Source: Alphaproteobacteria bacterium (GTDB lineage Bacteria; Pseudomonadota; Alphaproteobacteria; JAUXUR01). From it: 64,000 nt of DNA. Made by a program: the position numbers and the translations under genes. Positions 43,152 through 52,420 of the stretch are shown piece by piece. How positions within the stretch are numbered: position 1 is the stretch's first letter; each line of letters starts with the position of its first letter. Below the pieces are notes generated by a model that was not told the origin of the DNA, ran no database searches, and saw nothing but the letters and a program-made list of their open reading frames with translations. The stretch lies in assembly GCA_030680745.1 (NCBI GenBank), contig JAUXUR010000062.1, positions 1 to 64,000 on the forward strand, given 5' to 3'.

Positions 43152-43312
43152 TTTGGAAATACCGATTTTTTGGCATGAAATTTGAGGTGATTTTTGATGC
43201 CAAAAATAACGACAGGTAATTGTTTTACCTTAGGAATTTTTGGTTCAAAGCGACCAAAGGTCATAGACTAAAAACGGTAGTTTCAGATCATTTAGGTATA
43301 GTCCTGCATAAT

Positions 43313-43344
43313 AATAAAAAAGCCCCAAACATCAATTTGGGGCT
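43313..43344 (-). terminator. Intrinsic terminator of the trypsin-like protease gene
   Basis: AGCCCCAAA and TTTGGGGCT pair around CATCAA; on the minus strand the stem is followed by T6ATT. The same stem with the same loop recurs at 44925-44950. Confidence 0.85.
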
Positions 43345-43382
43345 TATCTACATGTTATTTAGCAATTTCACAATGTAATTTA

Positions 43383-44741
43383 TTAATTTTTTATATTTAT
43401 AGTGAGTGGAAGAAAATCATGAATTTCTTTATTGGCTTCTTTACTAAATCCTTTTATACGCACATCAATACTTGCACGGGATAATCCAGTTCTATTCAAA
43501 GAAAATAAATTCATAATACCAAGAATATCATAAAATTTTCCTCTTAAAGAATAACCAAATTCATTTCGTTCAATTTCTACATTATTTATGCCAATATTTT
43601 CATTTGAATTGAGCATTAGATCATATGCTGGAGCATCAATAGAAATCGTTACAGGTTGTTCTAAATCTAAAGCAGCAGATGGTTCTAAAATATGTTCTGT
43701 TAATTGACATTTAGATTCAATATCACAGTATAAATCAATCAAGCTTTTATTATGTAATAATTTTTTACCTTGTGTAATTTTAAACATTTCATCTATTGAA
43801 CCATTAAGCCATACCCCACGGTCAGAATAATCAATAATAGTTGCAAATAAAATACTAACATTATCATAAAGATCATCAAGTGAATAATTCGACATATCAA
43901 TTGATTCAAAATTATCAATTGATTTTAAAAACTCTTTATCTTTTGCAGCATTAGTAAAGCCACAACCACTTACAATTCCAGCAACATAGATATTGCCTTT
44001 GCGAGACTTAATAAGAAGCGGACCACCACTATCTCCATGTTCAGCCATAGCATAAGGTTTAAAATCTGAAGCTTTCCATTTCTTAAAAAAATTATTATTT
44101 GGATTCGACTCCAAATCAGGTTTTCTAAGAATTGACATTAACATTGGAGAATCTTCTCGCGTTCTCACCGTTGAAAGTTCTAAATTAGGCACAATTGCAG
44201 CTTTTTTTATGCATTTTCCATATCCCAAAAATGCACCTTTATCCACTTTTCCAGACCCAGCCTCTACCAAAGGAACAGCATTAACGCCAGGAACCCTATT
44301 TTCAAGCTCTAAAAATGCTACATCATACCGATACTTATTTTTTGAATTTAAACGAAAATGTTTAATATACTCACTATTTAAAACAATTGATTTTACTTTA
44401 TATTGTACGCTTTTGCTAAACATTACTTCAGAGCCAAACCCCATATAAAGCCCCTCAACAGGAATCGGTTCAGATTTTGAGGCATCATAATCATCAGGAA
44501 TATAATCTTCCAAAGAGTGCATACACGTAATTACAATTGCTTTTGTGTCGTTTTGAACAAGAGTCCCTGTAGACCATCCTTTTTTATTATAATCATAAAT
44601 ATAACCAATAGCGTTAAATCTTTCATCACTATGAGCTAAATCAACATAATCTTGATCTTTGTGATAACCATTGGACACAACAGCAAAAGAAGTTGATAGA
44701 TAGCATAAAGAAAAAAGAGAAAAAATAATTTTTTTAAACAT
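43383..44741 (-). CDS. Exported trypsin-like serine protease
   Basis: A 452-residue secreted protein. The signal peptide (1-20, ending SFA) is followed by a chymotrypsin-fold domain with the triad visible: H75 in ITCMHSL, D140 in YRYDVAFLEL, S238 in HGDSGGPLL, and SGCGF for the substrate-binding strand. There is no N-terminal IVGG activation sequence in canonical form. A C-terminal extension of about 150 residues (from about 300) has a beta-rich appearance and may mediate attachment or transport. The family is rare in endosymbiont genomes and points to activity outside the cell. It is followed by a strong terminator whose hairpin is shared with the next gene. Confidence 0.85.
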   Translation of the reverse strand: MFKKIIFSLFSLCYLSTSFAVVSNGYHKDQDYVDLAHSDERFNAIGYIYDYNKKGWSTGTLVQNDTKAIVITCMHSLEDYIPDDYDASKSEPIPVEGLYMGFGSEVMFSKSVQYKVKSIVLNSEYIKHFRLNSKNKYRYDVAFLELENRVPGVNAVPLVEAGSGKVDKGAFLGYGKCIKKAAIVPNLELSTVRTREDSPMLMSILRKPDLESNPNNNFFKKWKASDFKPYAMAEHGDSGGPLLIKSRKGNIYVAGIVSGCGFTNAAKDKEFLKSIDNFESIDMSNYSLDDLYDNVSILFATIIDYSDRGVWLNGSIDEMFKITQGKKLLHNKSLIDLYCDIESKCQLTEHILEPSAALDLEQPVTISIDAPAYDLMLNSNENIGINNVEIERNEFGYSLRGKFYDILGIMNLFSLNRTGLSRASIDVRIKGFSKEANKEIHDFLPLTINIKN

Positions 44742-44924
44742 TGCACATCCTTTTAAGGCTTATTAATCAATTATAAAACAACATAATTTTTATTAAAAAA
44801 AATAACTAAATATGTATTTTTATGTTAAAGAATATAATATGTTTTATTTAAATGTTCAACAAAAATAATTAAATATAGATTAGCTTCAACCTAATTTACA
44901 ATTTATTATAACAATTCAAAATAA

Positions 44925-44950
44925 TAGCCCCAAACATCAATTTGGGGCTA
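44925..44950 (-). terminator. Intrinsic terminator of the 136-residue exported protein gene
   Basis: The hairpin GCCCCAAA-CATCAA-TTTGGGGC is the same, loop included, as at 43321-43344; on the minus strand it is followed by ATTATTTTG. It lies some 45 bases beyond the stop codon. Confidence 0.75.
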
Positions 44951-44993
44951 TTTACAATCATTCTAAAACGTTTTGACATTATCCTTCTGCAAA

Positions 44994-45404
44994 TCACCCA
45001 AGTGGTGCCGCAAAAATTTTACACTGACTAGCCATTGTATCTAATTGACTCATAAGCTCAGTATCACTTTTTGTCTTTTTAGCAGAAACGTATTTCTCTA
45101 ATGAAGCATTATATATACCTTGTGCAGCATTAAACATTTCATTAGTTATTGGAACTTTAGATTTTCCTACAAGTTTTTTTGCAGCACCCTTTAATCTATC
45201 AAATTTTGATGGCTTACCTTCAGGATTTGCTGATAAATACATTGCTTCAAGTGAAGTTTCACAATTACCTGTCACTGTTCCTTCATAAATAAGCACAGCA
45301 TCTGAAACCGCATAAGTATTATTTACAAATACAGAAGACAATAAAAGAAATGCACCTGCCAAACTCAGTTTTTTGAAACATTCAACATTTTTTTCTCCAA
45401 ACAT
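44994..45404 (-). CDS. Small exported hypothetical protein, 136 residues
   Basis: I do not recognise this protein. It has a positively charged start and a hydrophobic stretch (about 12-32) ending NNTYA, consistent with a Sec signal peptide. The mature part of about 100 residues is mostly helical and contains two cysteines (in TGNCETSL and ASQCKIF) that could form a disulfide. A lysine-rich segment (about 70-85) separates them. It stands between two other exported protein genes on the same strand, and shares its terminator hairpin with the serine protease gene. Confidence 0.6.
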   Translation of the reverse strand: MFGEKNVECFKKLSLAGAFLLLSSVFVNNTYAVSDAVLIYEGTVTGNCETSLEAMYLSANPEGKPSKFDRLKGAAKKLVGKSKVPITNEMFNAAQGIYNASLEKYVSAKKTKSDTELMSQLDTMASQCKIFAAPLG

Positions 45405-45484
45405 TCAATTGACCCATTGATATTATTATAAATGTTGAGTGTTAAAAATTAGTTAATATTAGAAACTTTAAACAACTATAATTC

Positions 45485-46852
45485 TTACCAACCACTTAGA
45501 TCAGCTGCTCGCTCACACAATTTTTCAAAATCAATATTAGCTATAAATTCTTTCTTTTTTTTAGCAATTTCTTCACGTCGAACAAGTTGATGATATTTGA
45601 ACTGTTCTGGCGAATGGCTATAAAGCGTTTTAAGATATTCTTTTTGTCTTGGACGTTTAATTTCTCTGTTATTGTAATCTATATTACGTTGAATTTTCCA
45701 TTCATTCTCTATTAATATGGTATATTCTTCTTCAAGCTGTTGTTCTTTTTCTAATAATTTTTGTTTTCTGCTTTTAAAAGCGTTATAAGGATCGTCACTA
45801 ATACACAAATAATTTGAAATTTTTAATATTTTTAAATCTCTTTTTTCTTTTTTTATTTTATCTATTTTGTTTTTTTCTTCTTCCAGTTCTTTGTTCAATG
45901 TCTTTATTTTTTCGTTAATTATTCCATTTTTGTCATAGCGTTTTGTTATTAAATAATCATCGTACAAAGAACAAAGATCTTTACCCAAAGGTAAATCAAG
46001 CGACAATAATAATTCAACAGATTTATCATTCTTTTTCTTTTCTTCTAAAGTTTTTATACGTTGTTTTTTTTCTGAAAGAAAAATATTTTTAACCGACCAA
46101 ACATAACCTTGCACAGGCAATAAAGGAAATAAATATTTTAACGATCTTTTAAATCCATTAGATAAAATAGTTGCATTTTGTTCATTTTGATAACTTTTAA
46201 TACGTGCTTTTTTAAAATCAGGATCCTCGCTCATCCGTCTTTCAACCCGTACAGAATAGCAATCTTCTGGATAAATAGATTCATGTGCAATCCAAGAATT
46301 AATATAAAAAGATGCAATCTCATCACCCATTTCCGCCTTAAGGATCAAGCGCTTAAAATAAATATTATCTTCTAAAGGAACACCACTAAAATGAAATTCG
46401 AAAAATTTATTATAAAGAAGCTCACTATGTATTGCGTCTGCTTCATAATCATTTTGAATTTCGGCTTTTTTTTCTAAAATCTTCAAACGTTCTTCTAAAG
46501 TAAGATCAAGACGATATCCATCTTTTAAAAATTTCAATTCATATTTATGTGCGAGTTCATTTCCTTGATTTGAATAATCCTGAAGTTCTTCAAATCTATC
46601 TTTTATAGGTCTTTCATTTTGTCCTATATCACCTTCACCAATAGCTTTAATGACACATGAAAGCGCTTCTGGATTATTTTCTGCGCGTCTTAATAATTCT
46701 TGATATCTTTCTTCTGGCGTATAACCACAAACATAACATGTCTCAAGATTTTCTAACGAGGATACATAAATAAGATAATCTTTAAACAATCCAGCAGAAG
46801 ATTCCCACGACATAAGAAAAAAAGCACAAACGGCAAAATAACGAATATTCAT
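45485..46852 (-). CDS. Exported coiled-coil hypothetical protein, 455 residues
   Basis: No family is recognised. Start at the ATG 46852, with GGTGGAG eight bases upstream; a TTG one codon earlier is less likely. The signal peptide covers about 1-20. The body is lysine- and glutamate-rich: an N-terminal part (CYVCGYTPEERYQELLRRAENNPEALSCVIKA and later stretches) resembles Sel1-like helical repeats, and about 270-400 is a strong coiled coil interrupted by KEKRD segments. Base composition is very AT-rich compared with cpoB next door. It lies in a run of exported proteins reading leftward. Confidence 0.55.
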   Translation of the reverse strand: MNIRYFAVCAFFLMSWESSAGLFKDYLIYVSSLENLETCYVCGYTPEERYQELLRRAENNPEALSCVIKAIGEGDIGQNERPIKDRFEELQDYSNQGNELAHKYELKFLKDGYRLDLTLEERLKILEKKAEIQNDYEADAIHSELLYNKFFEFHFSGVPLEDNIYFKRLILKAEMGDEIASFYINSWIAHESIYPEDCYSVRVERRMSEDPDFKKARIKSYQNEQNATILSNGFKRSLKYLFPLLPVQGYVWSVKNIFLSEKKQRIKTLEEKKKNDKSVELLLSLDLPLGKDLCSLYDDYLITKRYDKNGIINEKIKTLNKELEEEKNKIDKIKKEKRDLKILKISNYLCISDDPYNAFKSRKQKLLEKEQQLEEEYTILIENEWKIQRNIDYNNREIKRPRQKEYLKTLYSHSPEQFKYHQLVRREEIAKKKKEFIANIDFEKLCERAADLSGW

Positions 46853-46927
46853 CAAATAAACTCCACCCTATTTAGATTGTAGCTATCTGTAATATAAAAG
46901 AATTAAGCCGTCAAATTAATTTTTTAT

Positions 46928-47206
46928 TAATCTACGGGACAAAAAATAATTAAGGTTTTAAATCTGGCAAATATCCAGCCGTTTCCCTGAACAGGAGAGA
47001 AGAGAAGCTTCGAGTAGGATTCAGGGTCCAGATAATAATCATGATCGAAGATCATGACACAATTTATGTAAACTTGTCATGCTCTTACGAGCATGTATTT
47101 AGTTCTGGATCCTGAATCTGCGTATGAAGCAAAGCTTCAACGCGTTCAGGAAAACAAAGGTGTGTAGGCAAGTTTTAAGCATGAAAAAAAATTGACCCAT
47201 AGATTG
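46928..47206 (+). repeat. Dispersed repeat family I, copy C (complete, MITE-like)
   Basis: This 279-base copy is bounded by TTAATCTACGGGACAA and TTGACCCATAGATTGG. The interior matches copies A and B, including GTTTCCCTGAACAGG, CATGATCGAAGATCATG and CATGCTCTTACGAGCATG. It fills the gap after cpoB. Confidence 0.88.
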
Positions 47207-47232
47207 GTTTTTTTTAGAATTTACACTACACC

Positions 47233-48159
47233 TCAACCCGCACATTTCAATTTTGCAGATTCTTGCTTTGCGCGCTCTAAAATAGCTGTCGCCGTAGGAT
47301 ATTCAGACTGAATTTTCTTAATAATCGTACAGGCTTTTTGATTTTCTTTAAGCTGCTCTAATGATAAAGCGAGCTTCAACAAATTATCAGGTGCCTTCGG
47401 TTTTGTTTTATGCTCTTGATAGCCTACCAAAAATTTTTTGGCTGCTTTCTGAAAATTTTGGCTCGCATAATACGTTTCACCTAACCAATATTTAGCATTC
47501 GCTGCCAATTCATGATTGGGATATTTTTTAATAAACGCTTTAAACGCAATTTGAGCGCCACCTAAATCTTTCGAAAGCAACAAATTATAAGCATAATCAT
47601 AATGCTCTTTAGCTGTACCTGGAATTTCCAAAGGTTTTACAGGTTCTAATTTCGCTTTTTTAATTTCGGGATCTAAGGCTTGCACAGTTTCTGGTGATAC
47701 TGTTCCTAAAGTTTTAACGGTCGCCTCTTTTGAAGAGGCATATTGTTCATCATCAGCGGCCTTCTGCGTATCTGATTCATAGGTGACTGCATCGTTAGAT
47801 GGAACATTTGATGTAGTAGTAGCAACATCCTGGGGCTTATCGCCTAATTTTTGCTCTAACAAACCAACTTGATGTTCCAGTTTTTCAATTTTACCTGTTA
47901 AATCACGCACAACATCATTGAGATTACTAATCATAATTTCAGCACGCGCTTCAGGCGTTGGTGCATGATGCGGCGCAAAATGATTTTTAGGTAATATAGC
48001 AGGCTGATGGTGTGGTATATCATATTGTCCAGCAGGATGCGCATCCTGCATTTTATGATTCAGCTCTTCCACTTCCTCAATAAAATCATCAGCACTTTTG
48101 GCAATACTTACTGCATGCACCATAAAACCAAACGTTAAAGAAGCTAAAATCAATCGCAT
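47233..48159 (-). CDS. cpoB: Cell division coordinator CpoB (YbgF) family protein
   Basis: Periplasmic protein of 308 residues associated with the Tol-Pal system, coordinating outer-membrane constriction with septal peptidoglycan synthesis. A signal peptide (about 1-22) is followed by a short coiled coil (about 72-105), a low-complexity linker, and a C-terminal TPR domain opening with AKEHYDYAYNLLLSKDLGGAQIAFKAFIKKYP and containing KYWLGETYYASQNFQKAAKKF. In most proteobacteria it follows pal; here it is 22 bases after lysS, separated from the tol-pal genes. GGAG precedes the ATG. Confidence 0.88.
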   Translation of the reverse strand: MRLILASLTFGFMVHAVSIAKSADDFIEEVEELNHKMQDAHPAGQYDIPHHQPAILPKNHFAPHHAPTPEARAEIMISNLNDVVRDLTGKIEKLEHQVGLLEQKLGDKPQDVATTTSNVPSNDAVTYESDTQKAADDEQYASSKEATVKTLGTVSPETVQALDPEIKKAKLEPVKPLEIPGTAKEHYDYAYNLLLSKDLGGAQIAFKAFIKKYPNHELAANAKYWLGETYYASQNFQKAAKKFLVGYQEHKTKPKAPDNLLKLALSLEQLKENQKACTIIKKIQSEYPTATAILERAKQESAKLKCAG

Positions 48160-48181
48160 TTATTTACTCCGCAGTCTTTAT

Positions 48182-49705
48182 CTAGTCAGTTTTGGGTCTT
48201 AATGTTGGAAAAGCAATAACATCTCGAATCGTCAAGGATCCTGTTAACAACATGATTAAACGATCAATACCAATGCCAAGCCCACCTGTTGGTGGCATAC
48301 CATATTCTAGTGAGGTCACAAAATCTTCATCCATAGGATGCGCTTCGACGTCACCTGCCCCGCGCTCACTCATTTGCTGCTCGAAACGACCACGTTGATC
48401 GATCGGATCAATAAGTTCCGAAAAAGCATTGGCTAATTCCCAACCATTCACAAAACTTTCAAAACGTTCTGTCAATCTAGGATTATCGCGATCTTCACGC
48501 GCTAAAGGTGAAATTTCACGTGGAAAATGTGTTACATGCGTTGGCTGAATAAGTTTTGTTTCTACTTTTTCACCAAAAACTGCTTCAACAATTTTACCCC
48601 AATTCGCACCCTTGGGCACTTCAACGCCTAACTTATGGGCTTCTTGATAGGCTTGCGCGTTATCTAATTCACCAAAATGGACATTTGTCACATCATGAAT
48701 CAAATCAAGCATTGATCGTCTGGCCCAAGGCCCTTTAAAGGATATTTGTTTGCCATCATATTCAAAATCCAAGGTCCCGAAGACCGTTTCAGCAACATAG
48801 GATATAATATTTTCAGTTAAATCCATCATATCAGTGAAATCAGCATAAGCTTGATAAATTTCAATCGATGTAAATTCAGGATTATGCTTAAAAGAAATAC
48901 CTTCATTTCTAAAGCAACGATTTAATTCAAATACTTTTTCTGAAAGGCCACCCACAATCAATCTTTTTAAGTAAAGTTCTGGTGCGACCCTTAAATAAAG
49001 CTTCATATTCAACGTATTATGATGCGTCGCAAAAGGAAGTGCTGCAGCACCACCAAAAATTGAATGAAGCATCGGTGTTTCGACTTCTAAAAAGTCTAGA
49101 CCGTTCAAATATTGTCTGATGGACGCAATAATTTTACTGCGATTACGTAAAGTCACGCGTGTTGATTCGTTCATAATCAAATCAAGATAACGTTGGCGAT
49201 AACGCACTTCTTTATCTGTTAGACCATGATATTTTTCAGGGAGTGGCAAAAGTGATTTTGATAACAAATCTACTTTTTCAGCATTAATCGTTAATTCACC
49301 ACGAGGCGTTCTTCGTATATAACCATAAACCCCGATAATATCGCCCAAATCAAAAAGCGATATGACTTTTAATTGTTGTTCATCGAGTCTATTTTTATGA
49401 CAAAAAACTTGAATTCGGCCTGTTACATCTTGCAAATCAATAAACATACCCGAATTACGATACGCCATAATGCGACCAGCAACGATGACTTTATCATTCG
49501 TTTCTTCGCCCATTGCCAATTCGGCATATTTTTCTTGTAAGGGTAAAGCATCATGCGTTTTTTCAAATTTATAAGGATAAGGATTAACACCCATTCCCCT
49601 TAATTCTTCCATCTTTTTAATACGCACATCGCGATAAAGATTGTCGGATTCTACAATTTCTAAAGGTATATTTAATTCTTGTTCTGTCATTTCTTTTTCA
49701 TTCAT
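48182..49705 (-). CDS. lysS: Lysyl-tRNA synthetase, class II
   Basis: Class IIb synthetase of 507 residues charging tRNA-Lys. The OB-fold anticodon-binding domain (KVIVAGRIMAYRNSGMFIDLQDVTGRIQVF) is followed by the catalytic domain: motif 2 in FRNEGISFKHNPEFTSIEIYQAY, and motif 3 in GGLGIGIDRLIMLLTGS near the C-terminus. Alphaproteobacteria often carry the class I enzyme instead, so the class II form is worth noting. It lies five bases after ilvA and 22 bases before cpoB, so the three are probably cotranscribed. Confidence 0.96.
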   Translation of the reverse strand: MNEKEMTEQELNIPLEIVESDNLYRDVRIKKMEELRGMGVNPYPYKFEKTHDALPLQEKYAELAMGEETNDKVIVAGRIMAYRNSGMFIDLQDVTGRIQVFCHKNRLDEQQLKVISLFDLGDIIGVYGYIRRTPRGELTINAEKVDLLSKSLLPLPEKYHGLTDKEVRYRQRYLDLIMNESTRVTLRNRSKIIASIRQYLNGLDFLEVETPMLHSIFGGAAALPFATHHNTLNMKLYLRVAPELYLKRLIVGGLSEKVFELNRCFRNEGISFKHNPEFTSIEIYQAYADFTDMMDLTENIISYVAETVFGTLDFEYDGKQISFKGPWARRSMLDLIHDVTNVHFGELDNAQAYQEAHKLGVEVPKGANWGKIVEAVFGEKVETKLIQPTHVTHFPREISPLAREDRDNPRLTERFESFVNGWELANAFSELIDPIDQRGRFEQQMSERGAGDVEAHPMDEDFVTSLEYGMPPTGGLGIGIDRLIMLLTGSLTIRDVIAFPTLRPKTD

Positions 49706-49710
49706 CTGAT

Positions 49711-50988
49711 TTACGATACAAGTTTTACTGTTTTATAATCATCATAATATTCGCTCAATAGCTTTATAGAATCTGTGGCTTTTGTCTCAAAACCTTCATC
49801 ATTAAGCGATTGAATAAGGATCTGCATTTGTTGCATACTTTCAAACTCAATCATGAATTGCATATCTACCCGTTTAACAGGCGAGTCATAAAAAACACGC
49901 TGGTGAAATATGTCAATAACATTACCACCTTTTTGGCTAATAATGCTAGCTACTTTTGCAAGCGTCCCAGGCGCATCGCTTCCACATACATTAATACGCG
50001 CGAGCCGCCCAGCCTTCATAAGGCCACGCATCAAAATAGAGGATAAAACACGTAAATCGATATTACCACCACTAATAACCAAACCGATTTTACGATCCTG
50101 AAACAGATGCTTATATTGTAAAGCTGCAGCCAAAGGCACCGCCCCTGCCCCTTCAACAATGAATTTTTGTTTTTCACTTAGCATGAACACACCAAGTTCA
50201 ATAAAATGTTCGTCAACGACTAGAACTTCATCCACATATTTTTGGATCAACTCAAATGTAAATTCACCCGTTTTTTTAACTGCAATACCATCTGCCAATG
50301 TTTCACGACGCTTTGTATCCGAAAAATGGGTAACGATTCCACCCTGCAATCTTTCATGAAGCTGTGGATAAGCATCCGATACAACACCAATAATTTTAAT
50401 CTTAGGATTCAAAGCCTTAACAGCAGTTGCAATCCCACTGATAAGACCACCCCCACCAATAGGTACAATCAAATAATCTAAATCAGGCTTGTCTTGAAAT
50501 ATTTCAAGACCAATTGTTCCCTGCCCTGCAATAATTGACTCATCATCAAAAGGATGAATAAAAACTTTCTTTTCGTTTTTTGCAATTTCTTTAGCAATGA
50601 TTATAGATTCATCCAGAATTTGACCAGACAGAATCACCTGTGGTCCATAAGAACGGCATCTTGAAATTTTATTCAAAGGCGTTGTTTCTGGCATCACAAC
50701 ACTCGCAGGAATATTCATACGTAATGCATGATAGGCCAATGCTTGTGAATGATTCCCGGCAGACGCACAAACAACACCTTGTGCACGTTGTGCAGGCGTT
50801 AATTCTGCTAATTTGTTAACAACGCCCCTTTCCTTAAAAGACCCGGTATATTGCAAATTTTCTAGCTTTAGAACAACTTCCTTAACACCCAAAACACTTG
50901 CAAGCTGCGGTGAAAAAACAAGAGGCGTCCTAAAAATATCATTTTCAATAATCTGTGCTGCGTTTTTTATATGCTTAAGGGTGATCAT
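49711..50988 (-). CDS. ilvA: Threonine ammonia-lyase with C-terminal ACT domain
   Basis: PLP enzyme deaminating threonine to 2-oxobutyrate; 425 residues. Lys52 in TGSFKERG should bind PLP, and PIGGGGLISGIATAVKAL is the phosphate-binding loop. A C-terminal single ACT-like domain begins with RINVCGSDAPGTLAKVASIISQKGGNV. This layout fits the shorter type used for catabolism or isoleucine synthesis. No other ilv genes are nearby; the product 2-oxobutyrate can yield propionyl-CoA, for which pccAB are present. AGGTAG precedes the start. Confidence 0.92.
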   Translation of the reverse strand: MITLKHIKNAAQIIENDIFRTPLVFSPQLASVLGVKEVVLKLENLQYTGSFKERGVVNKLAELTPAQRAQGVVCASAGNHSQALAYHALRMNIPASVVMPETTPLNKISRCRSYGPQVILSGQILDESIIIAKEIAKNEKKVFIHPFDDESIIAGQGTIGLEIFQDKPDLDYLIVPIGGGGLISGIATAVKALNPKIKIIGVVSDAYPQLHERLQGGIVTHFSDTKRRETLADGIAVKKTGEFTFELIQKYVDEVLVVDEHFIELGVFMLSEKQKFIVEGAGAVPLAAALQYKHLFQDRKIGLVISGGNIDLRVLSSILMRGLMKAGRLARINVCGSDAPGTLAKVASIISQKGGNVIDIFHQRVFYDSPVKRVDMQFMIEFESMQQMQILIQSLNDEGFETKATDSIKLLSEYYDDYKTVKLVS

Positions 50989-51269
50989 AATCTACCTATC
51001 TATCATAAGAAGAACATATAGAATTCACTAGAGTGTATAATTTTTGGTCTAAAAATGATAGGGGGAAGAACGGATATGTATTTTTTTATAAACAATAAGC
51101 TTCCATTCCTAATAGCTCGAAATTCTAGAAAATATTCAACAAACGTGACTGTTAAATCTCACCTCATATAAATGAATAGATTTTTTCATTTAAGACTTCC
51201 ATTCATTTAAATTTTATTTAGAATAATAAAGTTACATTCTATCTAACACCCAAAAAAAATGTGGAATTG

Positions 51270-52409
51270 ATGGACTTTATTTTATCTGACGCCCAAAACG
51301 CCCTTAAAGATCTTGCGCAAGATTTTGCTGACAATGAATTAAAACCATATGCTGCGCATTGGGATGAAACAAAAACATTTCCTGTTGAAACATTTAAAAA
51401 AGCAGCATCTTTAGGGTTTGCTGGTATCTATGTCAAAGAAGATGTTGGTGGTTCGGGTCTAGGTCGCATAGAAGCCGCTTTATTATTTGAATCCTTATCC
51501 TCCGCCTGCGTTTCAAGTGCCGCCTATCTTTCAATCCATAATATGGTTGCAGGATTAATCGATCAATTTGGCACAGAAGAACAACGCAATCGATTCTTGC
51601 CCAAATTGATGAATATGGAGCATTTCTCCAGTTATTGTTTGACTGAACCTAACGCTGGATCAGATGCGGCCTCCCTTCAAACAAAAGCGATCTTAAAAGG
51701 CGATCATTATATCGTTAATGGTAGCAAGGCTTTTATTTCAGGGGCTGGCATTAGCGATTTATATCTTGTCATGGTCCGCAGCAATGGACCTGGTGCCAAA
51801 GGTATTTCCTGCCTTCTTGTCGACAAAAACACCCCTGGCCTTACTTTTGGGAAACCCGAAAAAAAAATGGGCTGGAACAGTCAACCAACGGCGATTGTAC
51901 AGTTTAATGAGTGTAAAATTCCCATTGAAAATAGATTAGGCCAAGAAAGTGAAGGTTTCAAAATTGCCATGAAAGCCCTTGATGGTGGCCGCATTAATAT
52001 TGCAGCATGCTCTCTTGGTGGTGCCAATGCATGCCTTGCTGCCGCCAAAGATTATATTCAATCGCGATCACAATTTGGTCATAAACTTTCTGATTTTCAA
52101 GCACTTCAATTCAAACTTGCTGATATGGCAACGGAATTATCAGCGGCACAATTAATGGTTTATCGCGCTGCAAGTTCTCTTGATAATCATCATCCCGATA
52201 CAACGCTTCATTGCGCCATGGCCAAACGTTTTGCAACTGATATCGGTTTTGATGTCGTCAATCAAGCACTTCAATTACATGGCGGTTATGGCTATTTAAA
52301 AGACTACCCTATCGAACGATTCTTCAGGGATTTACGCGTACACCAAATTCTTGAAGGTACCAATGAAATCATGCGCGTTATCATAGCTAAAAAACTATTG
52401 GAAAATTAA
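51270..52409 (+). CDS. Acyl-CoA dehydrogenase (isobutyryl-CoA dehydrogenase-like)
   Basis: FAD-dependent dehydrogenase of about 379 residues. The two family signatures are YCLTEPNAGSDAAS (about residues 121-134) and QLHGGYGYLKDYPIERFFRDLRVHQILEGTNEIMR at the C-terminus. The likely active-site glutamate is in the ILEGTNEI region. Start could be ATG at 51270 or GTG at 51261; neither has a strong ribosome-binding site. The adjoining hydrolase gene 11 bases downstream points to valine breakdown and thus isobutyryl-CoA as substrate, though short-chain acyl-CoA specificity is only inferred from that. Confidence 0.9.
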   Translation: MDFILSDAQNALKDLAQDFADNELKPYAAHWDETKTFPVETFKKAASLGFAGIYVKEDVGGSGLGRIEAALLFESLSSACVSSAAYLSIHNMVAGLIDQFGTEEQRNRFLPKLMNMEHFSSYCLTEPNAGSDAASLQTKAILKGDHYIVNGSKAFISGAGISDLYLVMVRSNGPGAKGISCLLVDKNTPGLTFGKPEKKMGWNSQPTAIVQFNECKIPIENRLGQESEGFKIAMKALDGGRINIAACSLGGANACLAAAKDYIQSRSQFGHKLSDFQALQFKLADMATELSAAQLMVYRAASSLDNHHPDTTLHCAMAKRFATDIGFDVVNQALQLHGGYGYLKDYPIERFFRDLRVHQILEGTNEIMRVIIAKKLLEN

Positions 52410-52420
52410 AGGAATCCAAA

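Noticed and set aside
43145-43270. Hairpin TTTTGGCAT/ATGCCAAAA after the penicillin acylase gene as an intrinsic terminator
   Set aside because: The stem is separated by a long loop and no T-run follows on the plus strand.
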